Source: Microbacterium profundi (GTDB lineage Bacteria > Actinomycetota > Actinomycetes > Actinomycetales > Microbacteriaceae). Taken from it: a stretch of 64,000 nucleotides of DNA. The notes below the pieces were generated by a model. It had not been told where the DNA came from and ran no database searches. It saw nothing but the letters and a program-made list of their open reading frames with translations. The position numbers and the translations under genes were made by a program. Location: NCBI RefSeq assembly GCF_000763375.1, contig NZ_JPSY01000001.1:2135628-2199627 (forward strand), written 5' to 3'. Below, piece by piece: positions 1 through 8,300 of the stretch. Position 1 is the first letter of the stretch. Every line of letters begins with the position of its first letter.

Positions 1-948
1 GACGGCGCGATCCGCACACCGGATGGCCAGAGCGGCTTCCTCTACGTCTCGACGCTCGAGTACGACGAACCAGCAGGAACCATGACCGACGTGCGCTCCG
101 GCACCGTCTACAGCGACAACGGCACCGGTGCCTTCACCGCCGAGGACGGCGAGCAGCTGCTGCCCGGCTGGCAGATCACGGTCGGCTTCGACAACTTCGT
201 GCGTGCGGTCACTGACAGCTCGATCCGCGGGCCCCTCATCTCCGTGACGATCTGGACGTTCGCGTTCGCTCTGATCTCGGTCGCGACGACGTTCTTCCTC
301 GGCCTGCTTCTCGCCATCGTCTTCAACAACACCAGGATGCGCTTCCGCAACGGCTACCGCATCCTGCTCATCCTTCCGTACGCGTTCCCTGCATTCCTGT
401 CGGCGCTGGTGTGGGCCGGGATGATGAACGAGAGCTTCGGCTTCCTCAACCAGGTGGTCTTCGGCGGAGCATCCATACCCTGGCTCACCGACCCCGTACT
501 GGCGAAGGTGTCGGTGCTGATCGTGAACCTGTGGCTCGGGTTCCCGTACATGTTCCTCGTCTGCATGGGGGCGCTGCAGGGCATCCCGGAAGAGGTGAAC
601 GAAGCCGGCGTCATGGACGGCGCCAACCCATGGCAGGTCTTCCGTCAGATCAAGCTGCCGCTGCTGCTCGTGACCGTGGCGCCGCTGCTGATCTCGTCGT
701 TCGCGTTCAACTTCAACAACTTCAACCTCATCTACATGCTCACCGGTGGTGGTCCGCGTTTCGCCGATGTGTCGATTCCGGTCGGGCACACCGACATCCT
801 GATCTCGATGGTGTACAAGGTGGCCTTCACCGGTCAGACCCGTGACTACGGGCTCGCCTCCGCGTTCACGATCCTGATCTTCATCGTGGTCGCGGCGATC
901 TCGATCATCAGCTTCCGCAAGACCAAGGCTCTCGAGGAGTTGAACTGA
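1..948 (+). CDS. MalF-like sugar ABC transporter permease, 5'-truncated
   Basis: Inner-membrane permease subunit of a carbohydrate ABC importer (maltose/maltodextrin type). The reading frame is open from base 1, with 27 codons before the first ATG at 82, so the true start lies outside the window. About five hydrophobic segments are visible, and the cytoplasmic EAA loop that docks the ATPase is clear (EAGVMDGANPWQVF, bases ~601-642), followed by a Phe/Asn-rich FNFNNFNLIYML segment characteristic of MalF. The next gene, a MalG-like permease, begins 1 nt after the stop, so the two are co-transcribed and form the heterodimeric channel. The substrate-binding protein is presumably upstream. Specificity for maltose is inferred from family resemblance only. 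Confidence 0.93.
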   Translation, partial: DGAIRTPDGQSGFLYVSTLEYDEPAGTMTDVRSGTVYSDNGTGAFTAEDGEQLLPGWQITVGFDNFVRAVTDSSIRGPLISVTIWTFAFALISVATTFFLGLLLAIVFNNTRMRFRNGYRILLILPYAFPAFLSALVWAGMMNESFGFLNQVVFGGASIPWLTDPVLAKVSVLIVNLWLGFPYMFLVCMGALQGIPEEVNEAGVMDGANPWQVFRQIKLPLLLVTVAPLLISSFAFNFNNFNLIYMLTGGGPRFADVSIPVGHTDILISMVYKVAFTGQTRDYGLASAFTILIFIVVAAISIISFRKTKALEELN

Positions 949-949
949 G

Positions 950-1846
950 ATGACCGTCGCTCCCGCTCCGCTCACGCGCCGGCGTCGCCGCTCGTTCGGC
1001 GCATGGTTCGCCGACACCGGATGGCGCCATCTGGTCGCCGTCGTGGCCAGCCTGTTCGCGATCTTCCCGCTGCTGTACGTGCTCTCGGCCTCGCTGAACC
1101 CCCGCGGCACGCTGACCGGCTCCAACCAGCTGTTCTCCGCGATCGGCATCGACAGCTACGTGCGCATCCTCACCGACCCGCAGAACCCCTACGGGCTGTG
1201 GTTCCTGAACACGCTCGTGATCGCGCTCGTCACCGGCTTCACCACTGTGTTCATCGGCGCATGCGCGGCATATGCCTTCTCGCGCATGCGATTCGCAGGA
1301 CGCCGGGTCGGCCTCGTCACGATCGTCGTGGTGCAGATGTTCCCGCAGCTTCTGGCAGTGGTCGCGATCTTCCTGCTGATGACGACGCTGGGGGACTGGT
1401 TCCCGGCGATCGGACTGAACACCCACACCGGCCTCATCCTGGTCTACCTCGGTGGTGCGCTCGGGGTGAACACGTATCTGATGTACGGCTTCTTCAACAC
1501 CATCCCGAAGGAGCTCGACGAGGCTGCGCGCATCGACGGCGCCGGTCACGCGCGCATCTTCTTCACGATCATCCTCCGCCTGGTCGCGCCGATCCTCGCC
1601 GTCGTCGGACTGCTCTCATTCATCGGCACGGTCAATGAGTACGTCGTGGCGAGCGTCATCCTGATCGATCCGGAGCAGCAGACGCTCGTCGTCGGACTCA
1701 CCAAGCTCGTCTCCAATCCGCGCTACGCGGACTGGTCGGCGTTCTCGGCCGGTGCCGTGATGGCTGCGATCCCGGTGATGATCCTGTTCCTGTTCCTGCA
1801 GAAGTACATCGTCGGCGGCCTGACGGCGGGCGCCACGAAGGGCTGA
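950..1846 (+). CDS. MalG-like sugar ABC transporter permease
   Basis: Second permease subunit of the carbohydrate importer, 298 residues, the usual MalG length (~280-300). It has an N-terminal Arg-rich cytoplasmic stretch (TRRRRRSF), about six membrane segments, and the EAA loop with DEAARIDGAGHARIF near residues 184-198. The C-terminus ends in a lipid-facing helix and a Lys/Gly tail. The ATG lies 1 nt downstream of the MalF-like stop and the gene appears to be last in its operon, followed by a short direct repeat and then a separately promoted small gene. The transported sugar cannot be decided from the permeases alone. Confidence 0.94.
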   Translation: MTVAPAPLTRRRRRSFGAWFADTGWRHLVAVVASLFAIFPLLYVLSASLNPRGTLTGSNQLFSAIGIDSYVRILTDPQNPYGLWFLNTLVIALVTGFTTVFIGACAAYAFSRMRFAGRRVGLVTIVVVQMFPQLLAVVAIFLLMTTLGDWFPAIGLNTHTGLILVYLGGALGVNTYLMYGFFNTIPKELDEAARIDGAGHARIFFTIILRLVAPILAVVGLLSFIGTVNEYVVASVILIDPEQQTLVVGLTKLVSNPRYADWSAFSAGAVMAAIPVMILFLFLQKYIVGGLTAGATKG

Positions 1847-1848
1847 TC

Positions 1849-1874
1849 GCGCGCCGAGGCCGCGCGCCGAGGCC
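1849..1874 (+). repeat. 13-bp direct tandem duplication
   Basis: Two perfect head-to-tail copies of GCGCGCCGAGGCC (1849-1861 and 1862-1874) lie immediately after the malG-like stop codon. It looks like a simple slippage duplication in an intergenic spacer. Confidence 0.8.
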
Positions 1875-1927
1875 GCGACTGCACGAGCGCCCGAGCGTGT
1901 CATCTGCGCGCACGCGCGCGGCAGTCG

Positions 1928-1933
1928 TAGCGT
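1928..1933 (+). promoter_or_regulatory. -10 element of a leaderless promoter
   Basis: TAGCGT fits the actinobacterial TANNNT -10 and ends 6 nt before the ATG at 1940, placing the transcription start at or next to the start codon. No Shine-Dalgarno sequence precedes that ATG. Confidence 0.5.
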
Positions 1934-1939
1934 GGAGCC

Positions 1940-2101
1940 ATGGCACGAGTGGGCGGTCGCAATCCGGTGATGAGCTGGATCGCAGGGATCTTCTGCGCCG
2001 GCGTCATCGCGGCGCTTCTCTGGCTGGCGCTCCCGATGGGGCCGATGCTCGTCGGGTACGTCGGCGACACCCTGCGCGCGGTCGCTCCCGGCGTGGGCTG
2101 A
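1940..2101 (+). CDS. small single-span membrane protein, 53 aa
   Basis: Predicted 53-residue protein. It has a short basic N-terminus (MARVGGRNPVM), a hydrophobic helix from about residue 13 to 31 (WIAGIFCAGVIAALLWLAL), and a short C-terminal tail with GPMLVGYVGDTLRAV. I believe short proteins of this form recur in Microbacteriaceae genomes, sometimes carrying misleading endonuclease names; nothing in the sequence supports a nuclease. The start is supported by a -10 hexamer 6 nt upstream, typical of leaderless genes. It sits alone between the sugar permeases and a larger membrane protein. Function unknown. Confidence 0.7.
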   Translation: MARVGGRNPVMSWIAGIFCAGVIAALLWLALPMGPMLVGYVGDTLRAVAPGVG

Positions 2102-2133
2102 GCCGACGCCGCCGGTCACGCGACACGTCGGCA

Positions 2134-2149
2134 CGCCTCCGCGGAGGCG
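2134..2149. terminator. perfect 16-bp GC-rich palindrome, possible terminator
   Basis: CGCCTCCGCGGAGGCG can form a 7-bp stem with a 2-nt turn, 33 nt after the small membrane protein. No T-run follows, so terminator function is uncertain. Confidence 0.35.
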
Positions 2150-2201
2150 GTACCGGACGGCGATAACCTCTCACTGCACATATCCGACGAGAGGCGCCCC
2201 C

Positions 2202-3239
2202 ATGAGTGACCCCGAGGTTCCCCAGCCCGAGCGGCCGAAAGACGTCGACGACGTCGTCGACAGCGCGAACGCGGGACTTGCCGACGCCGCTGCGGCTGGC
2301 GCCGAGGTCCCTGGTGAGCGCGACTCGGCTGAGCGCGATGCCGCAGACCGGAATGCCGTCGACCCCGACCTCGCAGCCTTCGAAGAGGCCGAGAAATCTC
2401 ACCCCGGAACCTTCGCGACTCCCGAGCTCAATGAGCCGTCCGAATCCTTCGACCAGCGCGCTGACCACCGCGCGGACGCCGAAGACCGCGGCGCAGGACC
2501 TGCGGCTGCGACGGGCATGTTCGCAGGAGACCGCGCGTCGACATCCGACGCCGATGCTCGACGCGAAGACTCCATCGCCGACACCGCATACCTGCCGCCG
2601 GTAGCAGACGACTCCGAGACGCGCGTCGTCCCCTCGGAGCCGACCATCGTCGCCGCGCCGGTCACACAGCAGCAGCAGCCGATCTTCGTGCAGGCACCCG
2701 AGCCGCCCCGCGACCGCGGCAACCGTGGCACGGCAGCCGGAATCGGGCTGCTCGCGACGATCGTGTTCGCGATCCTGTACCTCGCCACCGCGATCGGGCT
2801 CGGAGCACTCGCCGGCGATGTCACCGGCGAGAACATCGGCGAAGCCGCCCTCGCCCCGCTCACCACGTGGGGCTTCTGGGTTCCGGTCGTCGTGTTCTTC
2901 ATCGGCTTCTGGCTGCTCGGCGCCGTCATCAACCGCGGCCGATGGGGACTCTGGGTCGTCTTCGGGATCATCGTCGGTCTGTTCGCGTACGCCGGGCACA
3001 TCCTCGGCCAGCTGTTCGAGGCGCCGTTCTGGCTGATCTCGACGTCGGAGGGCAACGAGCTCGTCGGCAGCCAGCTCCTCGCACCCCTCGCGATCGCAGC
3101 ATTCGTGTTCGGCCGCGAGCTCACCATCTGGTTCGGCGCTTGGGTCGCTCGCAGCGGTGCACGCAAGACCGAGCTCAACATCGAGGCTCAGCGCGAGTAC
3201 GAGCGCACGCTCGAAGCCGGCCCCACACTCTCGAGGTAA
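2202..3239 (+). CDS. membrane protein with long acidic disordered N-terminus
   Basis: 345 residues in two parts. Residues 1-~165 are rich in Asp, Glu, Ala and Pro and look disordered, ending in a QQQQ stretch and a proline-rich linker. Residues ~180-330 carry about four hydrophobic helices, with a conserved-looking RGRWGLWVVFGIIVG segment and an APFWLISTSEG loop. The ATG follows a purine-rich GAGAGG sequence, and a -10-like TAACCT lies at 2164-2169. A strong hairpin terminator follows the stop, so it is probably monocistronic. I do not recognise the family. The architecture suggests an envelope protein with a cytosolic acidic tether. Confidence 0.85.
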   Translation: MSDPEVPQPERPKDVDDVVDSANAGLADAAAAGAEVPGERDSAERDAADRNAVDPDLAAFEEAEKSHPGTFATPELNEPSESFDQRADHRADAEDRGAGPAAATGMFAGDRASTSDADARREDSIADTAYLPPVADDSETRVVPSEPTIVAAPVTQQQQPIFVQAPEPPRDRGNRGTAAGIGLLATIVFAILYLATAIGLGALAGDVTGENIGEAALAPLTTWGFWVPVVVFFIGFWLLGAVINRGRWGLWVVFGIIVGLFAYAGHILGQLFEAPFWLISTSEGNELVGSQLLAPLAIAAFVFGRELTIWFGAWVARSGARKTELNIEAQREYERTLEAGPTLSR

Positions 3240-3258
3240 TCACGGAGACCACTTCGCC

Positions 3259-3290
3259 AGACCCCCGCAGGCCCGTGCCTGCGGGGGTCT
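3259..3290. terminator. perfect 14-bp hairpin terminator
   Basis: Arms 3259-3272 (AGACCCCCGCAGGC) and 3277-3290 (GCCTGCGGGGGTCT) pair perfectly around the 4-nt loop CCGT, 20 nt after the stop of the 2202 gene. There is no U-tract, as is common in actinobacteria. The hairpin overlaps the GTG start proposed for the next gene. Confidence 0.75.
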
Positions 3291-3745
3291 CGGCCGTCCT
3301 GGCGACGGCGATGACGACGATCGGCTTCTTCGCGATCGCCGTCTTCGGCCTCGGGGTGCTGAGCATCGTGACGGATGCCGAGATCATCGACGTCCCCGAG
3401 GCGGGGCAGGCACCAGGCATCGTCGGCATGATCATCGCGGTCGCCGTGTTCGCCGCCGTTCTGTACCTCGCGGTACGGATCGCTCACCCGAAGTTCCGCT
3501 CCGTCTGGGCGATCTCGGTCGCCACGGCGTTCGCGCATCTGATCGCAGCGGGAGTCGGCGCCCTGGTCGTGACCGGCGACTTCGTGAACGCGCTCGCGGT
3601 GATGGGCGCGCTGATCACCGGCGGCGCGAGTCTCGTGATCCTCGTGACCGCGGCGATCGCCGGCTGGGCCGGTGTCGCGTTGCGGCGCACACGCGCGAAG
3701 CGCCCGCGGTGGCCGTGGGAACGCGACGATCTCGATGAGAACTGA
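3275..3745 (+). CDS. small four-helix membrane protein
   Basis: About 156 residues with four hydrophobic stretches: ATAMTTIGFFAIAVFGLGVL, IVGMIIAVAVFAAVLYLAV, TAFAHLIAAGVGALVV and MGALITGGASLVILVTAAIA. The C-terminus is basic, then acidic (RRTRAKRPRWPWERDDLDEN). Start choice is uncertain. The reading frame is open upstream of 3275, GTG at 3275 lies inside a perfect terminator-like hairpin, and ATG at 3311 would remove 12 residues. No RBS is convincing for either. The gene follows the 2202 membrane protein by about 35 nt. Family not recognised. Confidence 0.72.
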   Translation: MPAGVSAVLATAMTTIGFFAIAVFGLGVLSIVTDAEIIDVPEAGQAPGIVGMIIAVAVFAAVLYLAVRIAHPKFRSVWAISVATAFAHLIAAGVGALVVTGDFVNALAVMGALITGGASLVILVTAAIAGWAGVALRRTRAKRPRWPWERDDLDEN

Positions 3746-3776
3746 TCGGCAGACGCGATTATCGTGCGGATGACCC

Positions 3777-3782
3777 TATTCT
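3777..3782 (+). promoter_or_regulatory. -10 element of a leaderless promoter
   Basis: TATTCT ends 7 nt before the GTG at 3790, with no ribosome-binding site between, which implies transcription initiates at or near the start codon. Confidence 0.5.
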
Positions 3783-3789
3783 GGAAAAC

Positions 3790-4437
3790 GTGCAGCGGTC
3801 GCTAGAGACGCAGGTCGACCAGGCCGTCGAGGCCTGGCTGCGCTGGGTGCCGCGTTGGGAGCCCGCCACGCATCGCGGGCGCATAGCACCGTGCCGGCGG
3901 TGTCTCGGCTCGCCCATCCTCTCTGCCGCCGGCATCGGCGCGAACGTGCCGCACGGTGTGCAGCACGGCCTCTCCACCCGCATCAAGACGATCGTGGATC
4001 ACGCGGTCGCCGAGTACACTGCGCGCAATCTTCCGATGCTTCAGCAGGAGCTCGATCAGCAGGCTGCGCGCAATCGCGCGCGCAGCTATCGTCCGTCCGA
4101 AGACCTCGAGCCGGAGTTCGAGGGGCTGCCGCTCGACCCTGATCCGGTGCCTGGCGCGCCTTTCCTGTTCACGATCGCCGGCCTCGCCGATGAGGAGAGC
4201 GTCGAATTGCCGCCGCTGCCTCCGCTGACCGAGGAGGCGAAAGCAGCACTGCGCCAGGAGGTCGCCCTCGCCGACGAGTACGCGAACATGGTCGGCCGTG
4301 AGATCTGCGGCATCCTGCTGCGGCACCGCCTCAACGTGCAGGCCGCGATCTCGCAGCACGTCGAACCGCAGATCGAAGCGCTGCTGGAGGAGCTGACGTC
4401 TTCGCTGGACTCGCCCTTCGACCCCGAATCCCCGTAG
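3790..4437 (+). CDS. conserved-looking cytosolic protein with a Cys pair
   Basis: 215 residues, no membrane segment. Near the N-terminus, residues ~25-45 contain RGRIAPCRRCLGSPIL, a CxxC pair that could bind a metal or be structural. The middle is helical and charged (LQQELDQQAARNRARS), followed by a proline/acidic linker (LEPEFEGLPLDPDPVPGAP) and a helical C-terminus with repeated Leu/Glu. GTG is chosen as the start because a -10 hexamer sits 7 nt upstream. I do not recognise the family. A GAGACCGA-type nested palindrome follows it in the intergenic space. Confidence 0.8.
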   Translation: MQRSLETQVDQAVEAWLRWVPRWEPATHRGRIAPCRRCLGSPILSAAGIGANVPHGVQHGLSTRIKTIVDHAVAEYTARNLPMLQQELDQQAARNRARSYRPSEDLEPEFEGLPLDPDPVPGAPFLFTIAGLADEESVELPPLPPLTEEAKAALRQEVALADEYANMVGREICGILLRHRLNVQAAISQHVEPQIEALLEELTSSLDSPFDPESP

Positions 4438-4452
4438 TCCCACCCCTCAGCC

Positions 4453-4527
4453 CGGCGAGACCGCGTCTGCGGCATGAGACCGAGGCCCGCACGGTCGGTC
4501 TCATGCCGCAACGTCGGTCTCGCGCCG
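4453..4527. repeat. GAGACCGA nested palindromic repeat, copy 1
   Basis: Inner perfect 15-bp arms GCGGCATGAGACCGA (4469-4483) and TCGGTCTCATGCCGC (4495-4509) enclose an 11-nt loop. They are flanked by outer GAGACCG/CGGTCTCG arms (4457-4463 and 4514-4522). The same plan recurs at 27715, 28887 and 43827. This copy is the best preserved. It could fold as a long hairpin and lies between the 3790 gene and the DUF2975 gene. Confidence 0.85.
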
Positions 4528-4595
4528 CACGCTCGGCACCCGTGCGTTCGCTGTGAGAGCGACGCGGCCCGCTTGATCGGCGAATCGCGGGTAGG

Positions 4596-4633
4596 CTATC
4601 GTTTTTCGATAGATACCGGCCGCTTATCGATAG
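4596..4633. promoter_or_regulatory. CTATCG/CGATAG palindromes upstream of the DUF2975/XRE pair
   Basis: CTATCG-TTTTT-CGATAG (4596-4612) is an exact inverted repeat, followed by a second palindrome TATCGATA (4625-4632), the last ending 9 nt before the ATG at 4642. A pair of related sites directly in front of an operon that encodes its own XRE-type protein suggests autoregulation. This is inference from position and symmetry. Confidence 0.55.
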
Positions 4634-4641
4634 GCAGACTG

Positions 4642-5118
4642 ATGCAACCACGTGTGACCGCAGTGCTCAAGACCCTGATCGCCGTGATGCTCGCGCTCCT
4701 CGTGGCCGCCCAGGTGTGGATGATCCCAGGTCTGGCTGCTGCCACGGCCGACAGGTTCCCCGAGTTCGCGCAGCTCAAGGTTCCCGGAATCATCGCCGCG
4801 GTGGTGTTCCTCGTGTGCGTGGAGGTGGTGCTCATCTGCATCTGGCGGCTTTTGTCGCTCGTGCGAACCGAGCGCATCTTCAGTTCGAAGGCGTTCATCT
4901 ACGTCGACGTGATCATCGGCACGATGGTCGCAGCGAGTCTGATCATCGTCGTCTCGAACGTGATCATCATGGCTGCCAGAGCCGGGTCCCCGTCGATTCT
5001 GCTCGTCTCGATCCTCGGCATCGTCGTCGGCATCGCGCTGGCTCTCCTCGTCGTCGTGATGCGCGGTCTGCTGCGCAAGGCGCTCGAGCTCGAGCAGGAC
5101 ATGTCCGAGGTCGTCTGA
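4642..5118 (+). CDS. DUF2975-family membrane protein
   Basis: 158 residues with four hydrophobic helices at approximately residues 5-27, 46-70, 85-110 and 115-140, a topology and length typical of DUF2975 proteins. The ATG at 4642 is preferred over an in-frame ATG at 4474. The upstream part would be translated from a palindromic repeat and a promoter-like region, and the hydrophobic core starts just after MQPRVTAVLK. The stop overlaps the start of an XRE regulator by 1 nt (TGATG), the usual partner of DUF2975 genes. Membrane location is inferred. The physiological role of DUF2975 is not known to me. Confidence 0.88.
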   Translation: MQPRVTAVLKTLIAVMLALLVAAQVWMIPGLAAATADRFPEFAQLKVPGIIAAVVFLVCVEVVLICIWRLLSLVRTERIFSSKAFIYVDVIIGTMVAASLIIVVSNVIIMAARAGSPSILLVSILGIVVGIALALLVVVMRGLLRKALELEQDMSEVV

Positions 5119-5357
5119 TGCCCATCGTGATCGACCTCGACGTGCAGCTCGCACGCAAGAAGATGAGCGTGCAGGAGTTCGCGGATGCGATCGGCATCAC
5201 CCCCGCGAACGTCGCAGTGCTCAAGAACGGGCGGGCCAAGGCCGTGCGATTCACGACGCTCGACGCCATCTGCCAGGTGCTGGAATGCCAGCCGGGCGAC
5301 ATCCTGCGGTGGATCCCCGGCACGGATGCTGATGCTTCAGCCGGAGCGGGGGAGTGA
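5118..5357 (+). CDS. small XRE-family HTH regulator (YozG-like)
   Basis: 79 residues, essentially one helix-turn-helix domain. It starts MPIVIDLDVQLARKKMSVQE, then the recognition-helix region FADAIGITPANVAVLKNGRA and FTTLDAICQVLECQPGDIL, a standard YozG-type Cro/CI fold ending in a short Gly/Ala tail. The upstream DUF2975 stop and this ATG overlap (TGATG), and its own stop overlaps the start of the next long gene, so all three may share a transcript. The most likely target is the twin palindrome at 4596-4633. Membrane-partner control of such regulators is plausible but not shown here. Confidence 0.92.
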   Translation: MPIVIDLDVQLARKKMSVQEFADAIGITPANVAVLKNGRAKAVRFTTLDAICQVLECQPGDILRWIPGTDADASAGAGE

Positions 5358-8300
5358 TGGACACCACGACGAAGGCGATCAGCTGGGGCGAGAGTGTGGC
5401 CAGGCATCTGCTCGATGCCACCGTCTGTCCGGTCTGCGGCCTGGACGGGCTCGCCGCCGGATGCTGCATCCGCTGCGGCACGGATCTTCGCGGGGCGTAC
5501 GGAGCGGAGCTGTGGGAGGCATCGACCTCCGCGGCCGCCGCGCTGCGGGCACGCGAGGCGGTGCTGAGCCGCGCACCGCAGTCATCAGCGACCCCTGACG
5601 ACACCGCCGCACCGGCATCCGCATCCCCTGACGCGGCCGCGTCGGCATCCGCATCCCCTGACGACACCGCCACACCGGCATCCGCATCCCCTGACGCGGC
5701 CGCGTCGGCACTCACGACGACTCCCGCTCCGCCGAGCGCACCTCCCGGCACGCGCGCGTTCCCCCAACCCCGGCTGCCGCGCTCCAGCGCCACCGTCCAG
5801 TCGGTGCTCGCGATCGCCGGGGCGGGGCTCTTCGCGATCGCCGCCCTCATCTTCACCTTCCTGAACCCTGACCTCTCCGACCGCGGAATCCGCAGCGTCG
5901 TCGTGGGATTGGTGACCCTTGTCTTCCTCGGCGGCGCCTACATGCTCGCCCGTCGCGGCCTGCAGTTCTCCGCCGAGGCCGTCGGCGGCCTCGGCCTCGT
6001 GTTCGTGAGCCTCGATGTCTACGCCTTCGCGCAACTCGGCCGCGGCGACGCTGTCACCTGGCTGCTCGCCGCTCTCGCCACGGCAGTCGCCGGGGCCGTG
6101 ATGCTCATCGCAGGCCGTCTCTCGCAGGTCCGCGTGTGGCAATGGGCCGCCATGCTGGCCGTCGCGACCGTGCCTGCAATGCTCGGCTACGCCGCCTCGT
6201 CGAGCTATGTCGCAGCTCTCGGGCACCTCGGTTCGGCTTTCCTCGCGACAGCGCTGATCGCTGCGACGGCGCTGATCGCTGCGTCTACGCGGATCGCTGC
6301 GTCTACGAGGACCGCTGCGTCTACGAGGATCGCGAAGCGCTCGCTCGCGGTGTTCCAGGTGATCGCCGTGCTGAGCGCCGTGCCGCTGTCGGTGTTCGGC
6401 GCCCTCTCTTTCGGCGTCACCGTCGTGGCGATGCTGGGCCTCAGCGCGGTGTTCGCGCTCATCGCGCTGCACGCCGTCCTGGCGGCGCGTCAGCTGCTGG
6501 GGCATTGGTGGAGCTTCGTCGCCGGCGGCTCGGCGACGTCGGCTCTCGTGCTCGCCACCACGTCGCCCGTGGCGCATTCGGCCGGGCAGTGGCTGCCGGC
6601 GGTGCTGCCGACCGCGGCGGCGTTCGCAATCGCCCTGATCGCGGTGACACCTGGGATGCGCACGCTCGTCCGCTCGATGCTCGCGACGGGCGGGATCGTC
6701 GTGGTCGGAATGCTCGGGGTGATCCCGGTGCTGTACGCCGCCGCGACTGCCATCGAGGCACTCGGCGCCGTCGTCCGCGGTGCCGTGGCCAGCGGCGACG
6801 GCGGTGCCGTGCTCGCCGAACCGTCAGACTGGGCGCCGCTGCTCGGCATGGCGGGGATCGCTGCGGGGCTCGCCCTGTTCGGCGGTCTCGTCCGCGACCG
6901 CGACACCCGCCACGCGCGGCGGATCCACGTATCCGACGACATCCGCCGGCCCGGCGGCGAGCGTGAGCCCCATCAGTCCCTGCGCGGCTTCGCGGCCGGC
7001 ACGGACGTCGTCGCGATCGGCGCAGCGGTACTGACCGTTCTCACCCTCGCGTGCAGCGATCTCCTGCCTCTCGTCGCCCGCCTCGTGATCGTGCTGGGTG
7101 CCGCCGCCATCACGGCGGTCGCACTGAGCAGGACCAATGGCACGGTGAACCACCCGCTCACGCCCCATCGCGTCGTCCTGCTCATCGGGATCCACGCCGC
7201 CGTCGCGGTCGGCATCCTCATCTCCTGGATCGATCCGCAGACCGTGCCGCTCGCCGGCATCGGTGCGATCGCCGTGCTGGCGCTGGCGAGCAGGACTCTG
7301 CCACACGGCATCCGATTCCTGCACGTCGGAGCCGGCTTCGCGTACGCGCTCGTGTGCCTCGCCCAGGCGCTGGCGCAGACCGACCTCGGCAGCATCGCCG
7401 TGCTGTGCCTGGTGACGACCGCGGGCCTGGTCGGAGCGATCGTCGTGACATTCCTGCCGCGGGTGCGCGCCCGCGACTGGTACGCCGTTCTCGTCGTCAC
7501 GTCGGTGCCGTTCGCCGCAGGCATCGTGCAGGTGATCTTCGAGCGCAGCGGCTGGACCGCTCTTTCGACCGCGCTGATGTTCGCGCTCGCCCTGTCGCTC
7601 GTGCTCACCAGACGTCCGGGGCTCAACATCGTGCTGCGCACTCTCGCGAGCGGGATGCTGGTGCCCACCGTCGCGGTCGTCGTCGTGTGCCTCGGAGCCC
7701 AGGTGCTCGCGGTCAGTGCGTCCCCGGTCACGCTTCCGGTCATCGCCGCGATCGTGGCGCTGGTGCTGCCGAGCACGACGCTGATCCGTGACGCGCTGCG
7801 TCACAACGGCCTGCCGGCGGATGCCTCGGCCGCCGCCCGCGTGGCGATCGAGGCATCCGCGCTGCTGACCGGAGCGATCGCCACCGTTCTCGCCCTCGCA
7901 AGGGAGGCAGCAGGGCTCGGCACCACGTTCCTCGTCCTCATGATCCTCGGCGTCGGCGCGGCGGCGAGTGCCGTGTTCACTCGGCGCCGCTATGCATGGT
8001 GGGTGGCCGGTGCGGCATTCACCGGGGCGCTGTGGTGCATCTGGACCATGAACGGCGTCGATCTGCTCGAGGCGTATCTGCTGCCGCCCGCGCTCGGCGC
8101 GGCGACGATCGCCGCCGTGCTCAGTGCGAGGGGGATCGACGTGCGCGGTCTGTACGCAGCGGGACTCGGTCTCGCCGTGCTGCCGAGCCTCGCACTGCTC
8201 GTCCTCGTAGAACCGGATGCGCGCACGGCGGTCGAAGTGCCGTGGCGGGCATTCGCGCTGCTCGCGGGGGGAACCGTGCTGCTCGGGATCGGGACGTGGT

